A stretch of 64,000 nt of DNA, taken from the NCBI GenBank assembly GCA_934167465.1, contig CAKPKR010000006.1, positions 7,904 through 71,903 of the forward strand, in the 5' to 3' direction. The notes below the pieces were generated by a model that did no database searches, was not told the DNA's origin, and saw only the letters and a program-made list of their open reading frames with translations. Shown here in pieces: positions 34,432 to 43,193 of the stretch. The first letter of the stretch is position 1. Every line of letters starts with the position of its first letter. The position numbers and the translations under genes are program-made. Source of the DNA: an uncultured Bacilli bacterium (GTDB taxonomy: Bacteria; Bacillota_I; Bacilli_A; RF39; UBA660).

Positions 34432-37400
34432 TAATCTTCAGCCCCTTCCATAGCTTCCAATTCTTCAATTGGAGCGTCTTCTATATCATCAAAATCATCA
34501 AATTCATCTTCTTCATCTTCAACTATTTCATCATCTACAGGTAAATCTTCTGTAGTTTCAAATTCATTTGTTGATAAATAAGAATCTTCATCTGATGCTT
34601 CTAATTCTTTTAAGTCAACAAATTTTCCTTCTTCGTTTAGAACTGTTATATCAAGTCCTAAAGCTTGAAATTCTTTAGTCAATACTCTAAAGCTTTCTGG
34701 AATACCAGATGCAGGAATTGGAGTACCTTTTACTAATGATTCATAAACTCTAACACGACCTACAACGTCGTCAGATTTAATTGTCATCATTTCTTGTAAT
34801 ACATGAGCAGCACCATATGCATATAATGCCCAAACTTCCATTTCTCCAAATCTTTGTCCACCAAATTGTGCTTTACCACCAAGTGGTTGTTGTGTTACTA
34901 ATGAGTATGGACCAGTTGATCTAGCATGTAACTTATCATCAACCATGTGGTGAAGTTTAATCATATACATTACACCAACAGAAATTCTGTTATCGAATTT
35001 TTCACCTGTACGTCCATCATATAACCAACTTTTTCCATCTTCTTCTAATCCAGCTTCTTTTAAGGCATCAAGAATTTCTCCTCTTGTAGCACCATCAAAT
35101 ACTGGAGTAGCCATATAAATTCCTAATTGTTTAGCAGCCATTCCTAAATGCATTTCTAAGATTTGACCTAAATTCATACGAGATGGAACTCCAAGTGGAT
35201 TTAATAAGATATCAATTGGTTGACCATTTGGTAAATATGGCATATCTTCTTCAGGTAATACTAAAGAAATAACACCTTTGTTACCATGACGTCCGGCCAT
35301 CTTATCTCCAACTGTAATTTTTCTCTTTTGAGCAATATAAACTCTAACTATTTTAGAAACACCAGCTGGTAATTCATCACAATCCTCTTTAGTAAATACT
35401 TTAACATCATGAACAATTCCAGCACCACCATTTGGAACTCTAAGTGAAGTATCTCTAACTTCTCTTGTTTTTTCTCCAAATATAGCATGTAATAATTTTT
35501 CTTCGCTAGTAAGTTCAGCCATTCCTTTAGGAGTAACTTTGCCTACTAAAATGTCATCATTTTTAACTTCTGTACCGATACGAATAATACCATTTTCATC
35601 CAAGTTTTTACGAGCTTCTTCACTTATGTTAGGAATATCTCTTGTAAATTCTTCTGGTCCTAATTTAGTATCGCGACATTCGATTTGGTAATCTTCTATA
35701 TGAATTGATGTAAATACATCATCTTTTACTAATCTTTCATTTAATATTACAGCATCTTCATAGTTATAACCATTAAAGTTCATAAATGCTACTGTAACGT
35801 TTTTACCTAAGGCCATTTCACCTTTTTCAGTTGATGGTCCATCTGCTATTATTTGTCCTGCTTTTACTTCATCACCAAGTCTTACGATTGGAACTTGATG
35901 ATAACAAGTACCAGCATTACTTCTTTCATATCCATTTAAGTAATATGTATCCATGCCACCTAAAGTTTTAACTATTATTTTTCTAGCATCTACATAGTCA
36001 ACTACACCATTTCCGTTTGCTATTACGACTGCACCAGAGTCTTTAGCCGCTACTCCTTCAACACCTGTTCCTACAAGTGGAGCTTCTGCTTGTAATAATG
36101 GGATTGCTTGACGTTGCATGTTAGCACCCATAAGAGCACGTTTACCATCATCGTGTTCCAAAAATGGAATACCTTGTGTTGATATTGATACTGCTTGTTG
36201 TGGAGAAACATCCATATAATCAACTTTATCAGCATCTAACATCATATTCTCACCACGATATCTAACTGGAACTGTATCAGATACTATTCTACCATCTTTA
36301 TCAATTTCTACAGCAGCTTGAGAAATATAATATTCTAATTCTTCATCAGCTGTCATATAAACAACTTCATCTGTTAATTTTCTATCTTTTATTCTACGAT
36401 ATGGAGTCATTATAAATCCATAATCATTAATTCTTGCATAACTTGCTAAAGAAGTTATAAGTCCAATGTTAGGTCCTTCTGGAGATTCAACTGGACATAA
36501 TCTACCATAATGTGATGGATTAACGTCACGTACTTCCATACCAGCACGATCTCTTGATAAACCACCAGGTCCTAAAGAAGATAATCTTCTTTTGTTTGAA
36601 AGTTCTGCGATTGGATTTGTTTGATCCATGAATTGAGATAATTGACTACTACCAAAGAATTCTTTGATTGAAGCTGTAAGCGGTCTAATATTAATTAAAG
36701 TTTTAGGAGTAACTTCAGTTATTTCTTGAGTACTCATTCTATCTCTAATTACTCTTTCAATTCTTGAAATACCAATTCTAAATTGATTTTGTAATAATTC
36801 ACCTACTTGACGAACACGTCTATTAGATAAATGATCTATTTCATCAAATGAACCAATACCTTCTAATAAATTTAAATAATAAGATACTGATGCATAGATG
36901 TCAGATATTGTTAATCTCTTTTCTTCAATTGTAGGATCGTTACCAATAATGTTAATAATCTTTTTAGAATCTCTTGGTGAATAAACTTTAATTATTTGAA
37001 CTTTATTGTAAGTATCTAATTCATTATTAATTAAAACTTCTTTAACACCATATCCATTAGCTAAGATTGGTTTTAATTCTTCTAATACTTCTTTTGTAAT
37101 ATTAGTTCCTTTTTCAAATGTTTTTTCACCATCTTTAATTGTTTCAGCTAAAGTTAAACCTAATAATCTATCTGTAACATTTAGTTTTCTATTAAATTTA
37201 TATCTACCAACCTTTGATAAATCGTATCTAAAAGCATCAAAGAATCTAGTGATTAATTGATTTTTAGCACTGTCTAATGTAGATGGTTCACCTGGTCTTA
37301 ATTTAGAATGAATATCAATTAATGATTCATCTGTATTTTTGTTTGTATCTTTTATAATTGTTTTTTCTAAATATTCATTTTCACCAAATAAATCAACTAT

Positions 37401-38018
37401 ATCTTGATCATTTGATAATCCAACTGCTCTAAGTAATGTAGTAACTGGAACTTTTCTTGTTCTATCAATTCTTACATAAATTACATCTCTGGCGTCCAAT
37501 TCGTATTCTAGCCATGTACCTCTATTAGGAATAACTTGACTAGTTATAACTAATCTACCATTTTTGTCTATTTCTTTTCCATAATAAGCAGATGGAGATC
37601 TTACTAATTGTGATACGATAACTCTTTCAGCCCCATTAATTATAAATGTACCACTCTCAGTCATAACAGGCATATCTCCCAAGTAAATTTCTTGTTCTTT
37701 TACCTCACCTGTTTCTTGATTGAATAATCTGGCTTCTACTTTTAAAGGTGCTGCATAAGTTGCATATCTTTCTTTGCATTCTTTAATTGAATATCTTGGT
37801 TTTTCAAAGAAATAATCACCAAATTCAAGTGTTAAATTTCCTGTAAAGCTTTCTACAGGAAAAATATCATCAAATACTTCTTTGATACCATTTTTCATAA
37901 ATTCATCATATGATTTTGTTTGAACTTCTAATAGATTTCCTAGTTCAATTGCATTTTTAGTTTTTGCATAACTTCTTCTTTCACGATAGTCTCCAATTTT
38001 TTTTACTTTATAAGCCAC
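34431..38018 (-). CDS. rpoB: RNA polymerase subunit beta
   Basis: The 1195-residue subunit. The rifampicin region reads SSQLSQFMDQTNPIAEL to RRLSSLGPGGLSRDRAG with the usual Asp, Ser and His-equivalent context; GGAGIVHDVKVF and GGKAQFGGQRFGEMEVWAL are in the C-terminal third. The C-terminus is an acidic tail of about 45 residues. Translation begins at GTG (38018), 7 nt after GGGGTG. It has its own promoter. Confidence 0.98.
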   Translation of the reverse strand: MAYKVKKIGDYRERRSYAKTKNAIELGNLLEVQTKSYDEFMKNGIKEVFDDIFPVESFTGNLTLEFGDYFFEKPRYSIKECKERYATYAAPLKVEARLFNQETGEVKEQEIYLGDMPVMTESGTFIINGAERVIVSQLVRSPSAYYGKEIDKNGRLVITSQVIPNRGTWLEYELDARDVIYVRIDRTRKVPVTTLLRAVGLSNDQDIVDLFGENEYLEKTIIKDTNKNTDESLIDIHSKLRPGEPSTLDSAKNQLITRFFDAFRYDLSKVGRYKFNRKLNVTDRLLGLTLAETIKDGEKTFEKGTNITKEVLEELKPILANGYGVKEVLINNELDTYNKVQIIKVYSPRDSKKIINIIGNDPTIEEKRLTISDIYASVSYYLNLLEGIGSFDEIDHLSNRRVRQVGELLQNQFRIGISRIERVIRDRMSTQEITEVTPKTLINIRPLTASIKEFFGSSQLSQFMDQTNPIAELSNKRRLSSLGPGGLSRDRAGMEVRDVNPSHYGRLCPVESPEGPNIGLITSLASYARINDYGFIMTPYRRIKDRKLTDEVVYMTADEELEYYISQAAVEIDKDGRIVSDTVPVRYRGENMMLDADKVDYMDVSPQQAVSISTQGIPFLEHDDGKRALMGANMQRQAIPLLQAEAPLVGTGVEGVAAKDSGAVVIANGNGVVDYVDARKIIVKTLGGMDTYYLNGYERSNAGTCYHQVPIVRLGDEVKAGQIIADGPSTEKGEMALGKNVTVAFMNFNGYNYEDAVILNERLVKDDVFTSIHIEDYQIECRDTKLGPEEFTRDIPNISEEARKNLDENGIIRIGTEVKNDDILVGKVTPKGMAELTSEEKLLHAIFGEKTREVRDTSLRVPNGGAGIVHDVKVFTKEDCDELPAGVSKIVRVYIAQKRKITVGDKMAGRHGNKGVISLVLPEEDMPYLPNGQPIDILLNPLGVPSRMNLGQILEMHLGMAAKQLGIYMATPVFDGATRGEILDALKEAGLEEDGKSWLYDGRTGEKFDNRISVGVMYMIKLHHMVDDKLHARSTGPYSLVTQQPLGGKAQFGGQRFGEMEVWALYAYGAAHVLQEMMTIKSDDVVGRVRVYESLVKGTPIPASGIPESFRVLTKEFQALGLDITVLNEEGKFVDLKELEASDEDSYLSTNEFETTEDLPVDDEIVEDEEDEFDDFDDIEDAPIEELEAMEGAED

Positions 38019-38086
38019 TATTTCACCCCTATGTACTAAATTTTAGGAAAACAATACGCAAAAATTCGCGCATACGTCAATATATG

Positions 38087-38115
38087 ATTTTAACAAATTT
38101 ATATCAATAAGTCAA
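38087..38115 (-). promoter_or_regulatory. Promoter of rpoBC
   Basis: TTGACT (38115-38110), 17-bp spacer ending TGT, TAAAAT (38092-38087). The leader that follows contains a short hairpin (TATGCG...TGCGTA) before rpoB. Confidence 0.7.
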
Positions 38116-38288
38116 TGTTATTAAAATCATTTTTACAATTTAATATCAATATAATTTATACAACATTCTTTCTTGCCAATTTCAAGATTCTTCTGTTTAT
38201 ATAAGCTATATTAATATCAACTTATATTTTTGTGTATGATACAAATTGGGATGCATCCAATAAAAATAAGTCTTATTTATAATACGAC

Positions 38289-38320
38289 GAAAGCCCATAC
38301 TAGTTTTTTAAGTACAGGCT
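38289..38320 (-). terminator. Hairpin downstream of rplL
   Basis: AGCCTGTACT and AGTATGGGCT pair over 10 bp with wobbles; the following TTTCGT is a weak T run, so partial termination between rplJL and rpoBC is likely. The rest of the 320-bp gap holds the rpoB promoter and leader. Confidence 0.5.
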
Positions 38321-38338
38321 AACATCATAACTATTAAA

Positions 38339-38707
38339 TTATTTTAATTCGATAGTAGCTCCAGCTTCTTCGAATTTTGCTTTCATTTCTTTAGCTTCAT
38401 CAGTAGATACGTTTTCTTTAATAACTCCACCATTATCAGCGATTGCTTTAGATTCACCTAAACCTAAACCAGTAATTTCTTTAATTAATTTGATAACGGC
38501 AAGTTTATTAGCACCAGCACTAGCTAGTACTACATTAACTGAGCTTGGTCCTTCTTCAACAGCAGCACCTGCTACTGGAGCAGCTACAGCTACTGCACTT
38601 GGATCTACACCAAATTCTTCTTTCATTGCGTCTACTAATTCTTTAACTTCAAGAATAGTCATTTCTTTTAATCCACTAATAAATTCGTCTTTTGTAAATT
38701 TTGCCAT
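38339..38707 (-). CDS. rplL: 50S ribosomal protein L7/L12
   Basis: A 122-residue stalk protein: N-terminal dimer domain (FTKDEFISGLKEMTILEVKELVDAM), Ala/Val-rich hinge (VAVAAPVAGAAVEE), and the factor-binding C-terminal domain (KLAVIKLIKEITGLGLGESKAI). Starts after AAAGGAGG; follows rplJ by 15 nt. Confidence 0.98.
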   Translation of the reverse strand: MAKFTKDEFISGLKEMTILEVKELVDAMKEEFGVDPSAVAVAAPVAGAAVEEGPSSVNVVLASAGANKLAVIKLIKEITGLGLGESKAIADNGGVIKENVSTDEAKEMKAKFEEAGATIELK

Positions 38708-38722
38708 TTTATATTCCTCCTT

Positions 38723-39217
38723 TTAATTATTTTCTAAATCTTGACTATATAAGTCTAAGCAAATTGATAAGTCACGAACAACTCCCATAAGTCCACCTGC
38801 AAGCATTGTAAGTAATCCTTCTCTTGATGGAATTGAAGCAAGTTCGTTTAACATTTTTTCATCAGCTATTTCTCCGTCTACAACACCAACTTTGATTTCT
38901 AATGCTTTATGAGTTTTTGCGAAATCAGCTAGAGTTTTAACAGGAGCAACTGCATCAGCACCAAAAGCAATAGCTTTAGGTCCATTTAAATGTTCATCAA
39001 TATTGATGTTCATTTTTTCTAATGCTCTTTTTGTAAGAGTGTTTTTGTAAACTTTGAATTCTGAATCAGATTCTTTTAATTTTCTTCTTAATTCATTTGT
39101 TTCAGTAACTGTAAGTCCACGATATTCAAATAAAATGTATGAAGAAGAGTTTTTCATTTTGTCAACTATTTCATTAACAACTGATTCTTTTTTTTCAATT
39201 ATTTTTTGATTTGCCAC
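38723..39217 (-). CDS. rplJ: 50S ribosomal protein L10
   Basis: Stalk base protein that binds L7/L12 dimers. From GTG 39217, placed after AAGGAGG, the protein has 164 residues starting MANQKIIEKKE; YRGLTVTETNELRRKL and NTLTKRAL are typical. An upstream in-frame extension to 39280 would run through the attenuator of the leader and is not real. It is autoregulated by the L10 leader. Confidence 0.96.
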   Translation of the reverse strand: MANQKIIEKKESVVNEIVDKMKNSSSYILFEYRGLTVTETNELRRKLKESDSEFKVYKNTLTKRALEKMNINIDEHLNGPKAIAFGADAVAPVKTLADFAKTHKALEIKVGVVDGEIADEKMLNELASIPSREGLLTMLAGGLMGVVRDLSICLDLYSQDLENN

Positions 39218-39246
39218 TAGTTGCACCTCCTTAAGTTTTATTCCGT

Positions 39247-39362
39247 AAAAATCCCTTACGTAATTACAGTAAGGGACCAAAGATCTTCATTATAAAGTCC
39301 TCGGTAGGTAATTAAGCTTTGTTTTGCTCCTACTGTCTACGGTACATATTTTTTTCACGAAC
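39247..39362 (-). promoter_or_regulatory. L10 leader (autoregulatory RNA) with attenuator
   Basis: The untranslated leader has the conserved element CCGTAGACAGTAGGAGC and, further on, CCTACCGAGGAC, forming the L10(L12)4 binding site. It ends in TCCCTTAC...GTAAGGGA followed by TTTTT (39276-39247), a terminator. Excess L10-L12 would favour termination. Confidence 0.85.
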
Positions 39363-39368
39363 AATCTA

Positions 39369-39397
39369 ATTATAGCACATTTTTAATTAGATGTCAA
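39369..39397 (-). promoter_or_regulatory. Promoter of rplJL
   Basis: TTGACA (39397-39392), 17-bp spacer ending TGC, TATAAT (39374-39369); the -35 overlaps the rplA stop. Confidence 0.8.
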
Positions 39398-40082
39398 AAC
39401 TATTTGCATCAATTTTAATTCCTGGACCCATTGTTGAAGATACGGCTACATTTAAAATGTATTTGCCTTTAACAACTGATGGTTTAGTTTTAGCTATTAA
39501 TGATACAAAGGCATTTAAATTTTCTATTAATTTTTCATTATCAAATGATACTTTACCAATTATAACATGTAAATTACCATAACTATCTGTACGATATTCA
39601 ACTCGTCCTTTTTTTACATCTTCTACTGCTGTTTTAGTATCTATTGTTACAGTTCCAGTTTTTGGGTTTGGCATTAATCCTTTTGGTCCTAATACTCTAC
39701 CTATTTTACCTAAAGCAGGCATCATATCTGGAGTAGCAATCATTGTATCGAAATCGAACCAATTTTCTTTTTCGATTTTTTCAATCATATCTGTATCTCC
39801 AACATAATCAGCGCCAGCTTCTTTAGCAGCTTTAGCAGCTTCTCCTTTTGCTATAACTAATACTTTTTTAGTTTTACCAGTTCCATTAGGAAGAACGATA
39901 GCTCCTCTTAATTGTTGATCAGCCTTTTTAGTATCAAGGTTTAATCTTAATGCTAACTCAACTGATGCATCAAAACTAGATATTGATGTTTCTTTTACTA
40001 AAGCGATAGCTTCTTCTTTAGTATATGCTTTGCCTTTTTCAATTTTAGCTAAAGCTTCTACATATTTTTTACCTTTTTTCAT
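39387..40082 (-). CDS. rplA: 50S ribosomal protein L1
   Basis: A 231-residue protein from ATG 40082 (after AAGGAGG), beginning MKKGKKYVEALAKI. It shows ELALRLNLDTKKADQQLRG, VLPNGTGKTKKVLV and GPKGLMPNPKTGTVT. L1 forms the mobile stalk and often represses its own operon. The in-frame ATG at 40127 lies before the ribosome site. Confidence 0.97.
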   Translation of the reverse strand: MKKGKKYVEALAKIEKGKAYTKEEAIALVKETSISSFDASVELALRLNLDTKKADQQLRGAIVLPNGTGKTKKVLVIAKGEAAKAAKEAGADYVGDTDMIEKIEKENWFDFDTMIATPDMMPALGKIGRVLGPKGLMPNPKTGTVTIDTKTAVEDVKKGRVEYRTDSYGNLHVIIGKVSFDNEKLIENLNAFVSLIAKTKPSVVKGKYILNVAVSSTMGPGIKIDANSFDI

Positions 40083-40146
40083 TTTTTTACCTCCTTGTGG
40101 TTTAATAGCGGATTTTATTCCTCCCACATAGTTTTACCTATATGAA

Positions 40147-40572
40147 TTAGTCTTCTACTTTAACGCCCATGTTTTGAGCTGTTCCAGCCACTTGTTTCAT
40201 AGCTGATTCAATGTCATAAGCATTTAAGTCTGGTAATTTAATTTCTGCAATTTCTCTTAATTGTTCTTTAGTTAAAGTTGCTACTGTTTCATTAGATCCT
40301 TTAACTGCACCTTTCTTAATTCCAGTAAGTTTTTTAATTAAGAAAGATGTTGGTGGAGTTTTAATTACGAAATCGAATGTTCTGTCTTCATAAACAGTTA
40401 ATTCAACTGGTAATATATCTCCCATTTTATCTTTTGTAGCATCGTTGTATTTTGTACAGAATTCTTGAATATTAATTCCTAATGGTCCTACAACTGTTCC
40501 AACTGGTGGAGCTGGTGTAGCTTTTCCTGCAGCGATTGCTAACTTAACAACTCTTGTAATTTTCTTTGCCAC
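40147..40572 (-). CDS. rplK: 50S ribosomal protein L11
   Basis: A 141-residue protein with GTG start at 40572, 8 nt after AGGAGG; a GTG at 40581 is inside that site. KLAIAAGKATPAPPVGTVVGPLGINI is the conserved N-terminus, and the rRNA-binding C-terminal domain ends KQVAGTAQNMGVKV. Confidence 0.97.
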   Translation of the reverse strand: MAKKITRVVKLAIAAGKATPAPPVGTVVGPLGINIQEFCTKYNDATKDKMGDILPVELTVYEDRTFDFVIKTPPTSFLIKKLTGIKKGAVKGSNETVATLTKEQLREIAEIKLPDLNAYDIESAMKQVAGTAQNMGVKVED

Positions 40573-40676
40573 GAAAAACACCTCCTATATATTTTTTTTC
40601 GCGAGCGGTCCAAATGATATCCGCTTTAACTCATATCTCCCGCTTTCATCTATATTAATAAAAATATAGCTAATTT

Positions 40677-40705
40677 AATATAACACATTTTATTTATTTT
40701 GTAAA
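40677..40705 (-). promoter_or_regulatory. Promoter of rplKA
   Basis: TTTACA (40705-40700), 17-bp spacer ending TGT, TATATT (40682-40677). The leader up to 40572 contains a GC-rich paired region (GCGGG, CCGCTCGCG) that may be a ribosomal-protein site. Confidence 0.65.
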
Positions 40706-41185
40706 CTATTTACTAAGTTTCTTTTGTTTATTTTTATCTTTTTTTAATAATACTATTTTAACTTCTTTGTTTTCTAAAATGGAATTTACTGCAAGATTAT
40801 ATAGATAATTTAAATAAATAAGTTCATCAACGCTTAAATTACATTTGATTTCAATAGTTATTTGATTATCCCATATTTTTTCATCATTAATTGATTCACA
40901 TAACTTAATTATGTTTAATTCTTCAAAAAATAAACATTCAAGTGTTATTATTCTTGTTTTATATTTTTTGATTGCTAAATTGTATAATTTTTCATTTTCC
41001 TTTATTTCATAAAAAATCTCTCTTATATCGATTATATCTTGATATGATATTTTTTCTTCTTTTGGTTTAATGATATTATCTATTTCTTTCATTAAATATT
41101 CTAATTGTTCATTTGTATTATCGTTCAAATATTTTTTCTTTAACAAATTTGATAATTTATCAATTTTATTTTCTATTTCCCCCAC
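40706..41185 (-). CDS. Hypothetical helical protein between nusG and rplK
   Basis: From GTG 41185 (after GGAAG) it is 159 residues, mostly charged and helical, with KYKTRIITLECLFFEELNII and LSVDELIYLNYLYNLAVNSILE as the most hydrophobic parts. There is no signal or membrane segment. It starts 14 nt after nusG in a place where no gene normally lies. I do not recognise a family. Confidence 0.7.
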   Translation of the reverse strand: MGEIENKIDKLSNLLKKKYLNDNTNEQLEYLMKEIDNIIKPKEEKISYQDIIDIREIFYEIKENEKLYNLAIKKYKTRIITLECLFFEELNIIKLCESINDEKIWDNQITIEIKCNLSVDELIYLNYLYNLAVNSILENKEVKIVLLKKDKNKQKKLSK

Positions 41186-41198
41186 TATAAACACTTCC

Positions 41199-41735
41199 TT
41201 AATTTACTTTTTCAATTTGAGATAAGTTAATTTCAACTATTGTTTCTTGTCCAAATAAGTCAATTGCTATTTCTAATTCTTGTGTTTCTATATTGATTTT
41301 CTTAACTTTACCAAACATATTAGCGAATGGTCCAGAGATAACTTTAACTTGATCACCAACTTTTAAGTCATTTCCAATTTCTAATCTGCTCATACCCATA
41401 GATCCTAAAATTTTATCTACTTCTTGTGGAGATAAAGGAAATGGTTTTGCTCCTTTACCACTTGATCCAATGAACCCTGTTACTCCTGGAGTGTTTCTTA
41501 CAATAAACCAAGCCTCATCATTCATCACCATTTCTACTAATATATATCCTGGAAACATTTTTTTTACTTTTTTCTTTTCTTTTCCATCTTTTAGTTCTAT
41601 TTCTTCTTGTTCTGGAACTACTACTCTATAGATGTAATCTTCCATTCCCATTGTACTAGCACGCATTTCTAGTTTTTCTTTTACTTTATTTTCATGACCT
41701 GAATAAGTATTAACTACATACCATTCTTTTTCCAT
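41199..41735 (-). CDS. nusG: Transcription antitermination factor NusG
   Basis: The 178 residues include the N-terminal NGN domain (WYVVNTYSGHENKVKEKLE, MFPGYILVEMVMND, NTPGVTGFIG) and the C-terminal KOW domain (VGDQVKVISGPFANMFGKV). It acts on RNA polymerase and links to ribosomes. It follows secE by 9 nt. Confidence 0.97.
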   Translation of the reverse strand: MEKEWYVVNTYSGHENKVKEKLEMRASTMGMEDYIYRVVVPEQEEIELKDGKEKKKVKKMFPGYILVEMVMNDEAWFIVRNTPGVTGFIGSSGKGAKPFPLSPQEVDKILGSMGMSRLEIGNDLKVGDQVKVISGPFANMFGKVKKINIETQELEIAIDLFGQETIVEINLSQIEKVN

Positions 41736-41744
41736 ATTTTCCTC

Positions 41745-41924
41745 CTATTTTATAATCATTTTAATACCCGTTAGTATTAAGTCTAAGCTTGCAAAAAATA
41801 ATGCAAATATAAGTACACATGATAGTGTTGCTACTGAATAAGCAATAATTGTTTTTTTGTCAGGCCACTTTACTTTAGTCATTTCTTTTTTTACACTTAC
41901 CAAAAATCTAGCTATTTTTTTCAT
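41745..41924 (-). CDS. secE: Preprotein translocase subunit SecE
   Basis: A short 59-residue protein. It starts at ATG 41924 after AAGGTG and reads KKIARFLVSVKKEMTKVKWP, then a single membrane helix (IIAYSVATLSCVLIFALFF). KVKWP is the diagnostic SecE sequence. rpmG, which is often just upstream in Bacilli, is absent. Confidence 0.95.
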   Translation of the reverse strand: MKKIARFLVSVKKEMTKVKWPDKKTIIAYSVATLSCVLIFALFFASLDLILTGIKMIIK

Positions 41925-41988
41925 TTCACACCTTCTTTAAAATATATGATTTTTTTCAAAATAAAAACACCTTTTCGTGTCTAAATAA

Positions 41989-42017
41989 ATATTACCATAT
42001 TGTATTTAAAAAGTCAA
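41989..42017 (-). promoter_or_regulatory. Promoter of secE-nusG
   Basis: TTGACT (42017-42012), 17-bp spacer ending TGG, TAATAT (41994-41989). Confidence 0.7.
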
Positions 42018-42052
42018 TATAAGTAAATAAAAAGTTGTTTTTTTAGAATAAT

Positions 42053-42080
42053 AAAAAAACTGTGTTTTATAATTACACAG
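42053..42080 (-). terminator. Terminator after the surface-protein gene
   Basis: CTGTGT and ACACAG pair around AATTATAAA, followed by seven T on the minus strand. Confidence 0.8.
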
Positions 42081-42104
42081 TTAATTATATATGGCTCTAA
42101 ATTA

Positions 42105-42929
42105 TTATGAAAGTTTTGATTTAGGAATTGTTATTACTGGACGGATGCCTAATGTATTATATTTAACTTCAGAATCAGATAAAGTACCATGGTAATCAAT
42201 TCTCATAACAGTATTATTAGATCTAACAAATGGCGTTGAAGTCCAATAACCATATGTTGCTATTGATTCAGAAACATTACATCCATAAGAAGTGCAACTA
42301 TTTGTATAATCAAACAACCAAGCATATCTACTTGTTCCTTTTCCACTAGCAGTTTGTGTTTCACTATTACTATCCAAATAAAAACCAGAAACTTGATGAA
42401 TATATTTTTCGTTTTCGGTTATGATTGCAATTTCTTTATCTGTTATTAATCTTGGTATATTTTTCCAGTTTGAAACACTAACAAGTTTATCTACTTCCAC
42501 CTTTAAATTACTTTCTTCATACGATACATTTTTATTATCATTATTCCAAGCAATCATAGCAGTTGTGTTATGATCTAATATCATATTCACCGTTGAGGAA
42601 TCCGAAGAATCATTAAATATATACCATTTCATACATCCAACTTTATTTTCATTTTTACTATTATCTTCAACGTAATCTTCACATATTTCTCCACTTACTG
42701 GATTATAATATATTACTGTTCCATTTTTATAAAAATAATTATAACCTTTTTTATTAATTTTATTATATAATTCATTTAAAGCATCATTTACATTCATACT
42801 ACTTCCATCACTTGCATTATATACTACATCTGTTGCTTTATATGTTGTTGCAGCATATACACTTATACTAGTAACTATAATAGTTGTAATTATTATTAAA
42901 AATATTCTACTTTTTATTATTTTTTTCAT
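42105..42929 (-). CDS. Phase-variable exported protein with DUF6273-like C-terminal domain
   Basis: A 274-residue member of the three-gene family. The N-terminus (MKKIIKSRIF, a hydrophobic segment to YAA, then TYKATDVVYNASDGSSMNVNDALNELYN) is nearly the same as in the copies at 24545 and 55669. The C-terminal 190 residues are a different domain with Trp- and Cys-containing motifs (CMKWYIFND, RYAWLFDYTNSC, GYWTSTPFVR, LGIRPVITIPKS), resembling the C-type-lectin-like DUF6273 group. The protein is probably exported and exposed. A ten-G run sits in its promoter. Confidence 0.75.
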   Translation of the reverse strand: MKKIIKSRIFLIIITTIIVTSISVYAATTYKATDVVYNASDGSSMNVNDALNELYNKINKKGYNYFYKNGTVIYYNPVSGEICEDYVEDNSKNENKVGCMKWYIFNDSSDSSTVNMILDHNTTAMIAWNNDNKNVSYEESNLKVEVDKLVSVSNWKNIPRLITDKEIAIITENEKYIHQVSGFYLDSNSETQTASGKGTSRYAWLFDYTNSCTSYGCNVSESIATYGYWTSTPFVRSNNTVMRIDYHGTLSDSEVKYNTLGIRPVITIPKSKLS

Positions 42930-42951
42930 TTATAACACCTATCCTACTTAG

Positions 42952-42982
42952 ATTATACCCCCCCCCCAGACGTAAAAGTCAA
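42952..42982 (-). promoter_or_regulatory. Phase-variable promoter with G10 spacer tract
   Basis: TTGACT (42982-42977), then TTTACGTCT and ten G (42967-42958), then TATAAT (42957-42952). The 19-bp spacer is 2 bp longer than in other promoters of this window. Loss of two G would give 17 bp. The 5' UTR is about 17-20 nt. Confidence 0.75.
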
Positions 42983-43050
42983 GAAAAATGTTACAATTTT
43001 TTTATAAATTTTGTAGAACTTATTATATTTTTTAAACATTATTATAGTTC

Positions 43051-43087
43051 AAAATTAAAAAGAACCAAAGTAGCACTACCTTGGTTC
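43051..43087 (-). terminator. Orphan terminator-like hairpin
   Basis: GAACCAA and TTGGTTC with inner GTAG/CTAC, followed by TTTTTAATTTT on the minus strand. No minus-strand gene lies upstream, so it may end a short RNA starting near 43180 or be an upstream shield for the surface-protein promoter. Confidence 0.5.
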
Positions 43088-43149
43088 AAATGTATTAAAT
43101 TAATAATACAGTATATTATATGTAAACAAAAAATATAATTATTATATAA

Positions 43150-43178
43150 TTGATTATTTTGTCAATAAATGTTACAAT
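43150..43178 (+). promoter_or_regulatory. Promoter of the CDP-alcohol phosphatidyltransferase
   Basis: TTGATT (43150-43155), 17-bp spacer ending TGT, TACAAT (43173-43178). Confidence 0.6.
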
Positions 43179-43193
43179 TTAGTAGGTGATAGT

